Position numbers and translations under genes: made by a program
In this document: piece after piece, positions 1 to 8,513 of the stretch
How positions within the stretch are numbered: position 1 is the first letter of the stretch
How the letters are laid out: each line of letters begins with the position of its first letter
Assembly: GCF_000495815.1 (NCBI RefSeq)
Contig: NZ_AWGE01000008.1
Span: 124,001 to 188,000 of the forward strand
Direction: 5' to 3'
Origin: Asticcacaulis sp. AC466
GTDB taxonomy: Bacteria; Pseudomonadota; Alphaproteobacteria; Caulobacterales; Caulobacteraceae
DNA: 64,000 nt
The notes under the pieces: model-generated
The model's database searches: none
The model's input: the letters and a program-made list of their open reading frames with translations, nothing else
What the model was told of the DNA's origin: nothing

Positions 1-2105
1 CGGCCGGTTTCGATGTGACCGGCGTAGCGGCGCGACCAGGCCGTGTCGCCGGCAATCGTCAGGGTCAGGTCGTACCAGTGGTCGCTGGCGCCGAGATCAA
101 GCTTTACGGTCTGGGTTGCCTGGCCGGCCAGATCCATGGTGCGCGACCCCGCGCCGTAACGCGGATCGACAGTGAGCGTCACGGTCAGGGGCCCTTCGCC
201 GGTGTTTCGCAGGGCCAGGACCAGTTCGCCCGTCTTCGCCGCTTCACTGACCTGAACGTTGACGGGATCGGGAACGCGCTTGTCGTGGCGTTCCATCTGG
301 CCGGTGAAATGGCGGTAAAAGCCGTTCGGGCCATGGACGGCCAGATCGTAGCGGCTGCGGTCAGGATGGTTCCAGTGACCGGCGGTATGGCTTTGGCCGG
401 CATCGAGCGTATAGCGCCACGGCCCTGCAACGGCATAGGGACCGTAATCATGGATGGTGAAGACGGCAGCCTTGGAGCCCGTATTGGCCAGGTCGATGAA
501 AAAGTCGCCGCCGATTTGGCGACCGTTGGCGGTCAGGGCATAGGGCAGGGGGCGGGCGGGACGTTGTTCGGCCGGTTGGCCGCCGGGCGCCTGGATCGCC
601 GGAATTTTCAGGGATGGTTGCGCGGCGGCATGGGCCAGGCGCGCCTTGTAGTCATCGGTCGAAGGCAGACGCAAGTGCGACAGGTCGCGATTGGGCGTTT
701 TGAAATCGAAGGCGGAGGTCAGATCGCCGCTGATGGCGCGTCGCCAGTCACTGATATTCGGCTCCATGACGCCGAAACGCTTTTCAATGAACTTGATCGT
801 TGAGACGTGGTCGAAGGTCTCGGAGCATACAAAGCCGCCGCGGCTCCAAGGCGAGACGACCATGGCCGGGATGCGGATGCCCAGGCCGAGCGGTTGCAAG
901 CCGGAATTGGGGCTGTGGGGATCGTGGCCGTAGTCCTTGAACTCGCCCGCGACGTTCACGCCGCTGAAGCCTTGCGTCTCGTCGGCGGGCGGCATGGGCG
1001 GCAACATATGGTCGTAGAGGCCGCCGGCTTCGTCATAGTTGATGATGAAGACGGTCTTGGCGAAGACGTCGGGGTGATCGGTCAGGGCCTCGATCAGCTT
1101 GGCGCAGACGTTTTCGCCATCTGCGGGCGTATAGCTCGGATGTTCGGACAGGGCGGCGGCGGTGACTATCCACGACACCTGCGGCAGTTTTCCAGCCGCG
1201 ATATCGGCGCGGAAGGCCTCAACCAGTTGCTGACCGTCGGAGCGCGTGCGGTCGGCGCCGGTCTTGTGCTCGGACACCCATGACCGGCCGCGCCGGTAGA
1301 GGCTCGACTGCTTTTCGCACGGGCGGAACGGCTTGAAGACCGACAGGATGTTGTCGCCGAAATTGTCGTACTCCTGATAGACCTTCCAATCGATCCCGGC
1401 CTTTTCCAGCCGCTCGGCATAGGTGGTCCAGGTATAGGCGGTGATGGGGCGGTCTTCGGCCATGTCGGCCGAGGGCGTTTCGTCCTCGCCGTAATTGCTC
1501 AGCACAGGCTCGCCGCCGACATGGCCCGCGCCATTGCATCCGGTCCACAGATGCAGGCGGTTGGGATAGGTCTGGGTCAGGGTGGAGCAGTGGTAAGCGT
1601 CGCAGATGGTGAAGTTGGCGGCCAGCGCGTGATAGTAGGGCAGGTCGGAGGCCTTGTAATAGGTCATGCGGTTCTGCAATTGCTTGGACAGACCCCATTG
1701 ATCGTAATGGCCGCCATTGACGATCAGGGTCGCCGCGTCGTGGCCCTGGTCTGCGCCATCGACGACATAGGCATTGGCTGTCTTCGAATCCGCCCAATAG
1801 GGCATGACATAGCCATCGGCATGCTGGTCGCTCGGCTGGCGCCAGACGCTGTGACCGTTGCGCAGCCGTAGCGGGCGCGGATCGCCCTGGCCGCGCACGC
1901 CGGCAAAGGTGCCGAAATAATGATCAAAGGCCCGATTTTCCTGCATGAAGATGACGATGTGTTCGACATCTTCGATGGTGCCTCGGGTGTTGTTGGCGGG
2001 GGTCGCCATCGCCTTTTCCAGTGAGGCGAGGGCGGCGGCGCCCAAGCCCGCGCCAGCCATTTGCAGCAGGCGGCGGCGGTTGGTTTCAGCGGGGATTCGG
2101 GTCAT
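1..2105 (-). CDS. Tat-exported phosphocholine-specific phospholipase C (3' end cut by window edge)
   Basis: The gene reads leftwards and runs off the window after 701 visible residues, close to the usual family length, so only a short C-terminal piece should be missing. The N-terminus carries a twin-arginine signal (TNRRRLLQMAGAGLG, about residues 8-22) with an Ala-rich region after it, as in secreted bacterial phospholipases C of the PlcN/PlcH type. Residues 56-70 (ENRAFDHYFGTFAGV) form the metal/phosphate-binding signature of the phosphoesterase (alkaline-phosphatase-like) superfamily. Two C-terminal beta-sandwich domains follow the catalytic domain. Such enzymes cleave phospholipids to diacylglycerol and a phosphorylated head group in the periplasm or outside the cell. 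A GntR-type palindrome sits just upstream of the start, and the divergent gene is a phosphonate-type HD oxygenase. The exact head group is not readable from the sequence. Confidence 0.88.
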   Translation of the reverse strand, partial: MTRIPAETNRRRLLQMAGAGLGAAALASLEKAMATPANNTRGTIEDVEHIVIFMQENRAFDHYFGTFAGVRGQGDPRPLRLRNGHSVWRQPSDQHADGYVMPYWADSKTANAYVVDGADQGHDAATLIVNGGHYDQWGLSKQLQNRMTYYKASDLPYYHALAANFTICDAYHCSTLTQTYPNRLHLWTGCNGAGHVGGEPVLSNYGEDETPSADMAEDRPITAYTWTTYAERLEKAGIDWKVYQEYDNFGDNILSVFKPFRPCEKQSSLYRRGRSWVSEHKTGADRTRSDGQQLVEAFRADIAAGKLPQVSWIVTAAALSEHPSYTPADGENVCAKLIEALTDHPDVFAKTVFIINYDEAGGLYDHMLPPMPPADETQGFSGVNVAGEFKDYGHDPHSPNSGLQPLGLGIRIPAMVVSPWSRGGFVCSETFDHVSTIKFIEKRFGVMEPNISDWRRAISGDLTSAFDFKTPNRDLSHLRLPSTDDYKARLAHAAAQPSLKIPAIQAPGGQPAEQRPARPLPYALTANGRQIGGDFFIDLANTGSKAAVFTIHDYGPYAVAGPWRYTLDAGQSHTAGHWNHPDRSRYDLAVHGPNGFYRHFTGQMERHDKRVPDPVNVQVSEAAKTGELVLALRNTGEGPLTVTLTVDPRYGAGSRTMDLAGQATQTVKLDLGASDHWYDLTLTIAGDTAWSRRYAGHIETG

Positions 2106-2132
2106 GACGGCGCCTTATCGAGACAAAATCCC

Positions 2133-2150
2133 TTCTGGTATAGACCAGAA
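2133..2150. promoter_or_regulatory. GntR-type operator, site 1 (phospholipase side)
   Basis: Near-perfect 18-bp palindrome TTCTGGTATAGACCAGAA, with 7-bp arms around ATAG. It lies 28 bp before the phospholipase start codon. The core CTGGTNTANACCAG resembles known operators of HutC-subfamily GntR repressors such as NagR/DasR (TGGTCTAGACCA). The same core recurs at two nearby sites around the gntR gene. Confidence 0.72.
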
Positions 2151-2239
2151 TTTTCAGGCGTAGTTTTAAATTTTCATGACAATTTCAAGGGCCAGAAAAT
2201 TGGTAATGGTTCGGAAATTTGTTTGTAGCGGTATAGATG

Positions 2240-2257
2240 ATCTGGTATAGACCAGAT
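2240..2257. promoter_or_regulatory. GntR-type operator, site 2 (HD oxygenase side)
   Basis: Palindrome ATCTGGTATAGACCAGAT. Its 14-bp core is identical to site 1. It ends 20 bp before the start codon of the divergent HD-domain oxygenase, where a bound repressor would block transcription. Binding by the neighbouring GntR protein is inferred. Confidence 0.72.
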
Positions 2258-2277
2258 AACTATTTCTGGAATCGCTT

Positions 2278-2895
2278 ATGAATACGACGTCTCAATCCCT
2301 CCTGTCTCACGCCCTGGACTCATCCGATGCCGTTGCGGATATATTGACACTTTATGCTACGCGTGGCGACGATCACTACGGTGAGCATGTCAGCCAGCGT
2401 GAGCACGCCGAACAATGCGCCTGGCACGCTCAGGCGGATGGCGCGGATGAGGCGCTTGTGGTGGCCGCCCTGTTGCACGACATCGGCCATTTGCTGCACA
2501 AGTTCGGTGAGGACGCGGCCGACCGCGGCATAGATACGCGTCATGAGCGCATCGGTTCTGGTTATCTGGCCCGTATCCTGCCGCCGGCCGTTACGCGGCC
2601 GATTGCCCTGCATGTTGCGGCCAAACGCTACCTCGCCACCGCAAACCCGGAGTATCTGGAAGGGCTGAGCGACGCCTCGCTGCAAAGTTTCATCTTGCAG
2701 GGCGGAATGATGAGCGAGGCGGAAATGGCGGCTTTTCAGGCAGATCCGGACCATGACGCGGCGATGAAATTGCGGGCATATGATGAGCTGGGTAAGGTGG
2801 TTGGCGTTGAAATGCCTGGTTTTGCGACCTATGAGCCGATGATCCGCAGGCTAATGGTTGGGGCAGACGTGGCGGTGGGTGCCGGCGCGGCCTGA
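2278..2895 (+). CDS. HD-domain mixed-valent di-iron oxygenase, PhnZ/TmpB-like (C-P bond cleavage)
   Basis: This 205-residue protein matches the phosphonate-operon HD oxygenases. The six metal ligands known from PhnZ (H34, H58, D59, H80, H104, D161) have counterparts at H43, H67, D68, H89, H112 and D169, with a constant offset of 8-9 residues. The upstream YGEHVSQREHAEQCAWHA block is also family-typical. PhnZ oxidatively cleaves 2-amino-1-hydroxyethylphosphonate to glycine and phosphate; TmpB does the same on the trimethylated analogue to give glycine betaine. No PhnY/TmpA hydroxylase, which normally supplies the 1-hydroxylated substrate, is seen nearby. The gene is probably cotranscribed with the gntR gene that follows, and is preceded by a GntR-type operator. 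Substrate is open; myo-inositol-oxygenase-like activity is a less likely alternative. Confidence 0.82.
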   Translation: MNTTSQSLLSHALDSSDAVADILTLYATRGDDHYGEHVSQREHAEQCAWHAQADGADEALVVAALLHDIGHLLHKFGEDAADRGIDTRHERIGSGYLARILPPAVTRPIALHVAAKRYLATANPEYLEGLSDASLQSFILQGGMMSEAEMAAFQADPDHDAAMKLRAYDELGKVVGVEMPGFATYEPMIRRLMVGADVAVGAGAA

Positions 2896-2979
2896 CGGGT
2901 AAAATCAATTCCGTGCTGGACGCGGGATGGCCGAATCGGCTTTCAGTCGCAGGTCATCCATTATATTCGCGTGCCCGCC

Positions 2980-3750
2980 ATGACTGCCAAAAAACCGCTT
3001 GATCGGCCCGACTGGTGGATGGATCTGCCCGATGCGGTGGATTCGCGGCACTATCTTGGGGTCCGCGACAGTATTGCCGCCCATATTCACAACGGCAATC
3101 TGGCCGAAGGGGCGTGTCTGCCATCCGAACGCCAGCTTCAGACCGGCACGGGCGCGGCGCGCGGCACGATTCGGGCTGCCCTGTTCCAGTTGGAGGCCGA
3201 AGGGCTGATCTATCGCAAGGAACGCAGCGGCTGGTATGTGTCGCCGCCGCCGATCGTGTACGATCCGACGCGATGGGAGGGCTTTATGTCCTATGTCGCG
3301 GCGCAGGGACGGACGCCCAAGACTGAATTGCTGGACGCGCGGACGATTGCCGCAACGGCTGAACTGGCGGTGGTGTTTGGCGTCGATATGGGCGCGCCGC
3401 TATATGAAATTCGCCGCCGTCGCTATATCGATGACCGCGCCGTTCTGGTTGAAACCATTCATGTCGACCCGCGTTTGACGCCGTCATTGCTTGAGCACGA
3501 CCTTAGCCAGTCTCTCACCCAGGTGCTACGCAGTCACTATAGTATAGCCGTCGTGCGCAACCGTATAGAGATGGCGCCGTGTGCATTGACTCAGGATGAG
3601 GCGGTGGCGTTGCGCCTCAAGTCGGGCCTGCCGGGCCTGTTGGTCAAACGCATCAGTTATGATGCGCAGGGACGTGTTGTTGAATACGACCTGGAATATT
3701 GGCGCCACGACGCTCTTAAGATCAGCGTCGACATTCGCGTCGGCAACTGA
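2980..3750 (+). CDS. GntR-family transcriptional regulator (HutC subfamily, UTRA domain)
   Basis: Residues about 25-90 form a winged helix-turn-helix (LPSERQLQTGTGAARGTIRA, then a wing with EAEGLIYRKERSGWYV). The rest is a UTRA ligand-binding domain ending in a VVEYDLEYWRHDALKI segment. Length (256 residues) is normal. An in-frame GTG lies 9 bp upstream and is an alternative start; neither has a clear ribosome-binding site. The gene sits 84 bp after the HD oxygenase. Three copies of one palindrome surround it, two before it and one after it, so it most likely represses the phospholipase, the oxygenase operon and the TonB receptor, and is relieved by a head-group or phosphonate-like ligand. 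PhnF/PhnR-type regulators of phosphonate genes belong to this subfamily. Confidence 0.85.
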   Translation: MTAKKPLDRPDWWMDLPDAVDSRHYLGVRDSIAAHIHNGNLAEGACLPSERQLQTGTGAARGTIRAALFQLEAEGLIYRKERSGWYVSPPPIVYDPTRWEGFMSYVAAQGRTPKTELLDARTIAATAELAVVFGVDMGAPLYEIRRRRYIDDRAVLVETIHVDPRLTPSLLEHDLSQSLTQVLRSHYSIAVVRNRIEMAPCALTQDEAVALRLKSGLPGLLVKRISYDAQGRVVEYDLEYWRHDALKISVDIRVGN

Positions 3751-4136
3751 CTTTCGGTCTTTCAAGCAAAATTTGAAATGAGGCGGACTTAGCGCGAAGG
3801 TTGCTGTTTTGGCGCGCGTGTTGCCGTCAAATATGCTTCGGGACATGCATAAAATCATATATATGTGACACTTTTTTAACAGTAAGCTAAAAAGAATATA
3901 AAATTAATCAATTGAATTAAACTGGTTTACACCAGATTTATTTTGCGACATTAAGCAACTGCTTCTTACTAATAATCATTAACTGGGCGTAACCTGTCCA
4001 TATCGAATTCTGTCTTGTGTCAGAAGGTGCACCTCTGTGTGTCTACTTCGGACCAATCGGGGGCAGGGACGGATCGGGTGCGCAGTCACAAAGAAGCATC
4101 GCAAAAACAGCATATGGACACATCTGGAGAACACCC
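3751..4136. other. AT-rich promoter region of the TonB-dependent receptor
   Basis: This 386-bp stretch has no convincing gene. It is much more AT-rich than its surroundings between about 3840 and 3990 and contains the third GntR-type palindrome. A TTGAAT at 3912 and a TTTATT around 3938 could serve as -35/-10 elements flanking the palindrome, but this pairing is weak. The part after 4017 can be translated in frame with the receptor from a GTG, but it reads as unstructured sequence ahead of the real signal peptide. Confidence 0.5.
3922..3935. promoter_or_regulatory. GntR-type operator, site 3 (TonB receptor side)
   Basis: CTGGTTTACACCAG fits the CTGGTNTANACCAG core of the two sites near the phospholipase and oxygenase genes. 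It lies about 200 bp before the receptor start in an AT-rich region. Its presence suggests that the receptor belongs to the same regulon. Confidence 0.65.
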
Positions 4137-6983
4137 ATGTCATTCCATCCCCTTACGTCACGGCTTAGTGCCGGTGCGCGCTCGCGTGCTCTTGTCGGCG
4201 TCAGCTTCGGCGCCCTTGTGATTGCCCTGCCTTTGGCTGCCTTCGCTCAGGATCAGGCGCCGGCCGAAGACACCACCACGGTTGTGGTTACCGGCCAGCG
4301 CCTGTCGAACGCCAACTCAATCGGCCAGCAGAAGAAGGCCACTGCGGTCACCAATGTCATCTCGTCAGATGATCTGGGCAAGTTGCCGGACGCCAACGTG
4401 GCCGACGCCCTGGCGCGCGTCCCCGGCGTCAATGTTGTGGTCAACCAAGAAACCGGCGAAGGCGAATATGTCGCCATCCGTGGCTTCGGCGGCACGTTCA
4501 ACACCTACGCCATCAATGGCGTTCGGGTGGCCCTCACCGATACCGACAGCCGCCGGATGTCGATGACGGTCCTGCCGCCTAACGGCCTGAAGGCCATTTC
4601 GGTCAGCAAGACCCTGACACCGGACATGGACGGCGACGCCATTGGCGGCGCGGTCAATTTCGTGACCCCGAATGCCTTCGACTTCAAAAAGGACGTCGTT
4701 CGCGTCTTCGCCAGCTATGGCATAAACGATCGCGCCCAGGCCCAGGGTGAAAAAGACGGCAACGCCCAGATCCAGATTGACGCCTCCCATCGTTTCGACG
4801 GCGGCAAGTGGGGCGTTTTCGGGTCGTTCAACTATGGCAAGAGCAACTACCATAACGAAGAAACTGAGAATGACGGCGAGTGGGAACCTTACCACTGGCG
4901 CAAGGATTCTGAAGAAGCCATCGACGAGAAGTCGATGTACCTGCCGGGTATCGACCTCGACTATCGTCGCGGTTCGCAGGAGCGTTACGGCGGCAACGTC
5001 TCGGTCGATTACCACGGCGATGACACCCAGCTCTATCTGCGCGGGCAGTTCTCCAAGCTGAAGCGCGTCGGCACCAACGACTATACCGACGAACGCAGCC
5101 GCAAGACCGCCCGCCTTCAGCAGGTCAACATCGACGACACCTCGCTCAAGCAGCCGGAGCAAATGATTGTCGGCCACGGCGCGCGCGGCAATATCTATGG
5201 TTACACCACGGCGCAGATCAAGGATTACGACGGTGACGGCGTCATCACCGATGCGGATATGAAGAGCAGTTCTTCATACTGGTCGCTGAATGGCCGTTCC
5301 GGTGTCTGGGACCCGAAGGCCTTCCAGTTCGCCCGGACGTTCGAGACCCAGGATCAGGAATCCAACCTGATGACGGTGAATGCCGGCGGCATCACCCACA
5401 AGGATGCCCTGACCCTCGAGTATGACCTCAGCTATTCCTACGGCGAAAAAGGCAATAACGGCCACTTCGGCATCGGGTACAATTGCGATAAGTGCAGTAC
5501 CGATCCGATGTTCACCTCCACCGGTATCCTGTGGTCGTCTGCCGATCCGCGCTTCCCGCTGGCCCAGTTGCCCGCCTACGCCGCCAATGTCGATCATCGC
5601 GACGATCTCCTGCCGTTCGATGGCGCCTTCTTCGACAAGGACAAGCAATCCGACGCCCGCACCGCGCTGCGCGTTGACGCCACCTATGATTTCGGCGGTG
5701 TCTTCGACCATATCAAGGCGGGTTTTAAATACACCAAGTCCGAGCGCAAGTATGACTCCACGCCGCTGTGGGACGGTAATGTCGATGGTACGCCGCTGGA
5801 AAACTCGACCCTGGCCTCTTCGGGCCTCGTTGAGCGCCAGGTCCAGGGCATAGATCACGGCACCTACTATTACGGTTCGATCATGAGCCGGGCAGCGGTG
5901 GAAAAAGCGATTACCGCCGCCATGGCCCGTAATCCGACCACCTTCTCCGCAGCCGATCTGAATCAGTCGGACAAGCATGGATCTGAAACCGTTACCGCCG
6001 CCTACGCCCTGGCGGACATGCGCTTCAACGACGTTCAGGTTCTGGCCGGTGCGCGGGTGGAACATACCGCAGTTGAAAACACCTCATGGGCTTCGGACGA
6101 TGACAATGGCGGCACATCCGGCTTCGTCACCTACAAGAAGACGTACGACAATGTTCTGCCGTCGGTCACCGCCGTGTGGCGCCCGGACAGCAAATTTGTC
6201 TACCGCGGCGCCTTGTGGACCAGCTTCTCGCGTCCCGAATATGGCAATATCAGCCAGGGCGTGTCGATAGGCCGCGATCCGTCGACGCACGAGATCGTCA
6301 AGGTCGAACGCGGCAACCCCGACCTCAAGCCGGCCCAGTCGCTCAATCTCGATCTGTCGGCTGAATATTATCCCGACGCGTCGAGCATGGTGTCGTTGAC
6401 CTACTTCCAGAAGGTCATCCACGACTTCATCTTCACCAATGGTTCGTCGGTCAATGCCGACACCAAAGAAGGCACGATTGAGTATACGCAACCGCAAAAC
6501 GGTAAGAAGGCGACCATTTCCGGTGTCGAACTCAATGTCATCAAGTCGTTCGAAGGTCTGCCTGCGCCGTTTGACGGCTTCGGTATCGAGTTTAATGTCA
6601 CCTCGCAGAACTCTTCGGCCGAAACCGGCCTTAGCTATCGCGTCGGGCGGCCGATCCCGTTCATCCAGTCTCCGGACCTGAACTATAATGCGGGCCTGAC
6701 CTACCAGAAGTACGGGTTCGAAGCGAAACTGGCCTACCAGTATCAAGGCGCCTATATCGAGGACCTGCGCGATAACGCCGTGGACAAGTGGGTGCAGCCG
6801 AACAAGAGCCTGGACCTGCACACGCGTTACACCTTCCGTCCCGGCCTGAGCGTCGATTTCGATGCCCAGAACATCCTTGACGGCCACCGCTACTACACGA
6901 CCAAGGGCAAGCACCCGTCCTATCAGAAGGACTATATGGAGCCAGGCCGCAACTTCATCCTGCGTCTCGCCTACAGCTACTGA
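4137..6983 (+). CDS. TonB-dependent outer-membrane receptor (Xanthomonas/Caulobacter type)
   Basis: The chosen ATG gives 948 residues, has GGAGA six bases upstream, and begins with a clear signal peptide (LVGVSFGALVIALPLAAFAQ). A GTG 120 bp upstream is open but would bury this signal. After it comes a TonB-box-like stretch (TTVVVTGQR), a plug domain (NVADALARVPGVNV, IRGFGGTFN) and a large 22-strand barrel ending in GRNFILRLAYSY, the typical C-terminal signature. The receptor imports a ligand across the outer membrane using TonB energy. Many relatives import oligosaccharides, and two glycoside hydrolases lie downstream. However, a strong terminator separates them, and the upstream operator instead links the receptor to the GntR/phospholipase/oxygenase regulon. 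The ligand is therefore uncertain. Confidence 0.9.
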   Translation: MSFHPLTSRLSAGARSRALVGVSFGALVIALPLAAFAQDQAPAEDTTTVVVTGQRLSNANSIGQQKKATAVTNVISSDDLGKLPDANVADALARVPGVNVVVNQETGEGEYVAIRGFGGTFNTYAINGVRVALTDTDSRRMSMTVLPPNGLKAISVSKTLTPDMDGDAIGGAVNFVTPNAFDFKKDVVRVFASYGINDRAQAQGEKDGNAQIQIDASHRFDGGKWGVFGSFNYGKSNYHNEETENDGEWEPYHWRKDSEEAIDEKSMYLPGIDLDYRRGSQERYGGNVSVDYHGDDTQLYLRGQFSKLKRVGTNDYTDERSRKTARLQQVNIDDTSLKQPEQMIVGHGARGNIYGYTTAQIKDYDGDGVITDADMKSSSSYWSLNGRSGVWDPKAFQFARTFETQDQESNLMTVNAGGITHKDALTLEYDLSYSYGEKGNNGHFGIGYNCDKCSTDPMFTSTGILWSSADPRFPLAQLPAYAANVDHRDDLLPFDGAFFDKDKQSDARTALRVDATYDFGGVFDHIKAGFKYTKSERKYDSTPLWDGNVDGTPLENSTLASSGLVERQVQGIDHGTYYYGSIMSRAAVEKAITAAMARNPTTFSAADLNQSDKHGSETVTAAYALADMRFNDVQVLAGARVEHTAVENTSWASDDDNGGTSGFVTYKKTYDNVLPSVTAVWRPDSKFVYRGALWTSFSRPEYGNISQGVSIGRDPSTHEIVKVERGNPDLKPAQSLNLDLSAEYYPDASSMVSLTYFQKVIHDFIFTNGSSVNADTKEGTIEYTQPQNGKKATISGVELNVIKSFEGLPAPFDGFGIEFNVTSQNSSAETGLSYRVGRPIPFIQSPDLNYNAGLTYQKYGFEAKLAYQYQGAYIEDLRDNAVDKWVQPNKSLDLHTRYTFRPGLSVDFDAQNILDGHRYYTTKGKHPSYQKDYMEPGRNFILRLAYSY

Positions 6984-7021
6984 TGTCCCAGAGGGCCGTT
7001 ATCCCCGGCCCTTGAACCTGC

Positions 7022-7051
7022 GGCGCTCCGGACCCGTCCGGAGCGCCTTTT
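7022..7051 (+). terminator. Rho-independent terminator after the TonB receptor
   Basis: A GC-rich stem GGCGCTCCGGAC / GTCCGGAGCGCC is followed by TTTT, 38 bp after the receptor stop codon. It probably separates the receptor transcript from the glycoside hydrolase genes. The 215 bp from here to the next gene hold no feature I recognise. Confidence 0.85.
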
Positions 7052-7266
7052 GCATTGGAGCGACACACTTTTTGGTTTTAAATTATCATATAAATCAGAT
7101 ATGAAGGAATTAGCCGCGTTAAAGACGGCAAGGCAGCGAGGGTACGTGACAGGACAAAGGCCATTGGCCGGAACCGCAGCGATGTCGATATCGCTTTGGT
7201 CGGTCGGCGGATCTGTTCCAACGCGCCGATCTACCGCTTCGGCACACCAGGTTCAGGGAGATTTCA

Positions 7267-8430
7267 ATGAAGACGACATCCGTAATGAAGGCCTTTGTGG
7301 TAGCCAGCGCCCTCGGCCTGGCGGGACAGGCGATGTTAATGCCTGCCCACGCGGAAACCTCGCGCTGGCCGGCGGCCAAGGCCAACCAATGGTACGGCGA
7401 ACAGCGCTGGCTCGTCGGCGCCAACTTTCTGCCGACCGATGCGATCAACCAGTTCGAGATGTGGCAGGCCGATACCTTCAATCCGGCCGAAATCGACAAG
7501 GAATTTGGTTATGCCGAGGGTATCGGCATGAACACCATGCGGATCTTCCTGCATGACCAACTGTGGGCGCAGGACCCGGAAGGCTTCAAAAAGCGCATCA
7601 ACATTGTCCTCGATCTGGCGGCCAAGCATCATATCAAGCCGATGCTGGTCCTGTTCGATTCCTGTTGGGACCCCAACCCCAAACTGGGCCCACAGCATCC
7701 GCCCGTTCCTGGCGTGCACAATTCGGGCTGGGTGCAATCGCCCGGGACGGCGGGCCTGCTGGATGAGGCCGGCTGGCCGAAATACGAATCCTATGTGAAG
7801 GGCATCGTCGGTGCCTTCGCCAAGGATGATCGCATTCTGGCCTGGGACGTGTGGAACGAACCGGACAATCAGGGCGGCGGCAATTACACTCAACTCGACG
7901 AACCTACGAAGACGGCTCAGGTGGCCAAGCTGCTGCCGCAGGTCTTCGCCTGGGTGCGTACCCAGGACCCGGTCCAGCCACTGACCTCCGGTGTATGGCA
8001 CAATGACGACTGGTCGCCGAACGGCCGCCTCAACGCGGTGGAACGCGTGCAGATCGATCAGTCGGACGTCATCAGCTTCCATAGCTATGACTGGCCCGAG
8101 CGTCTGGAGCAGCGCATCAGGTCGCTTCAACCCTACGGGCGGCCCTTGCTGATGACGGAATATATGGCGCGCGGCAATGGCTCGACCTTTGATTCGGCCC
8201 TGCCCATGGCGCGTAAATACAATGTCGCGGCCATCAACTGGGGCTTCGTCCTGGGCAAGAGCCAGACCAATATGCCGTGGGATTCCTGGGAAAAGCCCTA
8301 TACGAAATCCCAGCCGACCCTGTGGTTCCACGATATCTTCTATCCGGACGGAAAGGCCTATCGCCAAGCGGAGGTCGAACAGATCAAGGCCATGACGACC
8401 GAGGCGGCAAAGGCCTTCAAAAAGCAGTAG
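7267..8430 (+). CDS. Secreted glycoside hydrolase, GH5-like (clan GH-A, TIM barrel)
   Basis: A Sec signal peptide (VVASALGLAGQAMLMPAHA) precedes a (beta/alpha)8-barrel catalytic domain filling the 387-residue protein. DVWNEPDN places the acid/base at E198, and LLMTEYMARGN places the nucleophile at E298, the usual spacing for clan GH-A retaining enzymes. Homologues are often labelled cellulase-family or 1,4-beta-xylanase, but the sequence does not settle whether xylan, mannan or another beta-glycan is the substrate. The ATG has a GGGA site 7 bases upstream. A terminator follows, and the next gene is a GH43 enzyme, so the two probably act on the same hemicellulose. No carbohydrate-binding module is visible. 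Confidence 0.82.
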   Translation: MKTTSVMKAFVVASALGLAGQAMLMPAHAETSRWPAAKANQWYGEQRWLVGANFLPTDAINQFEMWQADTFNPAEIDKEFGYAEGIGMNTMRIFLHDQLWAQDPEGFKKRINIVLDLAAKHHIKPMLVLFDSCWDPNPKLGPQHPPVPGVHNSGWVQSPGTAGLLDEAGWPKYESYVKGIVGAFAKDDRILAWDVWNEPDNQGGGNYTQLDEPTKTAQVAKLLPQVFAWVRTQDPVQPLTSGVWHNDDWSPNGRLNAVERVQIDQSDVISFHSYDWPERLEQRIRSLQPYGRPLLMTEYMARGNGSTFDSALPMARKYNVAAINWGFVLGKSQTNMPWDSWEKPYTKSQPTLWFHDIFYPDGKAYRQAEVEQIKAMTTEAAKAFKKQ

Positions 8431-8438
8431 ATGAGCGG

Positions 8439-8466
8439 TGCCGGGAAGCAGTCTCCCGGCATTTTT
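8439..8466 (+). terminator. Terminator after the GH5-like gene
   Basis: Stem TGCCGGGA / TCCCGGCA with a 7-base loop, followed by TTTTTC. It lies directly after the stop codon. Some read-through into the GH43 gene 48 bp further on is possible. Confidence 0.82.
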
Positions 8467-8513
8467 CATGATCTCGCGGTCGTGTGGCCCCGTTGAGTTT
8501 TTTGAGGTCTGAC

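Noticed and set aside
15-803. 262-codon plus-strand ORF at the left edge
   Set aside because: Antisense to the phospholipase C gene, which has a continuous family-typical reading frame.
3880-3925. CtrA-type TTAA-N7-TTAA sites
   Set aside because: TTAA pairs here and at 42150-42240 have other spacings (4, 5 or 9), so none fits the Caulobacter CtrA motif.
4017-4136. 40-residue N-terminal extension of the TonB receptor from a GTG
   Set aside because: It would place a signal peptide internally; the ATG at 4137 has a good ribosome-binding site.
7050-7556. ORF overlapping the GH5-like gene start
   Set aside because: Out of frame with the conserved hydrolase and without known sequence features.
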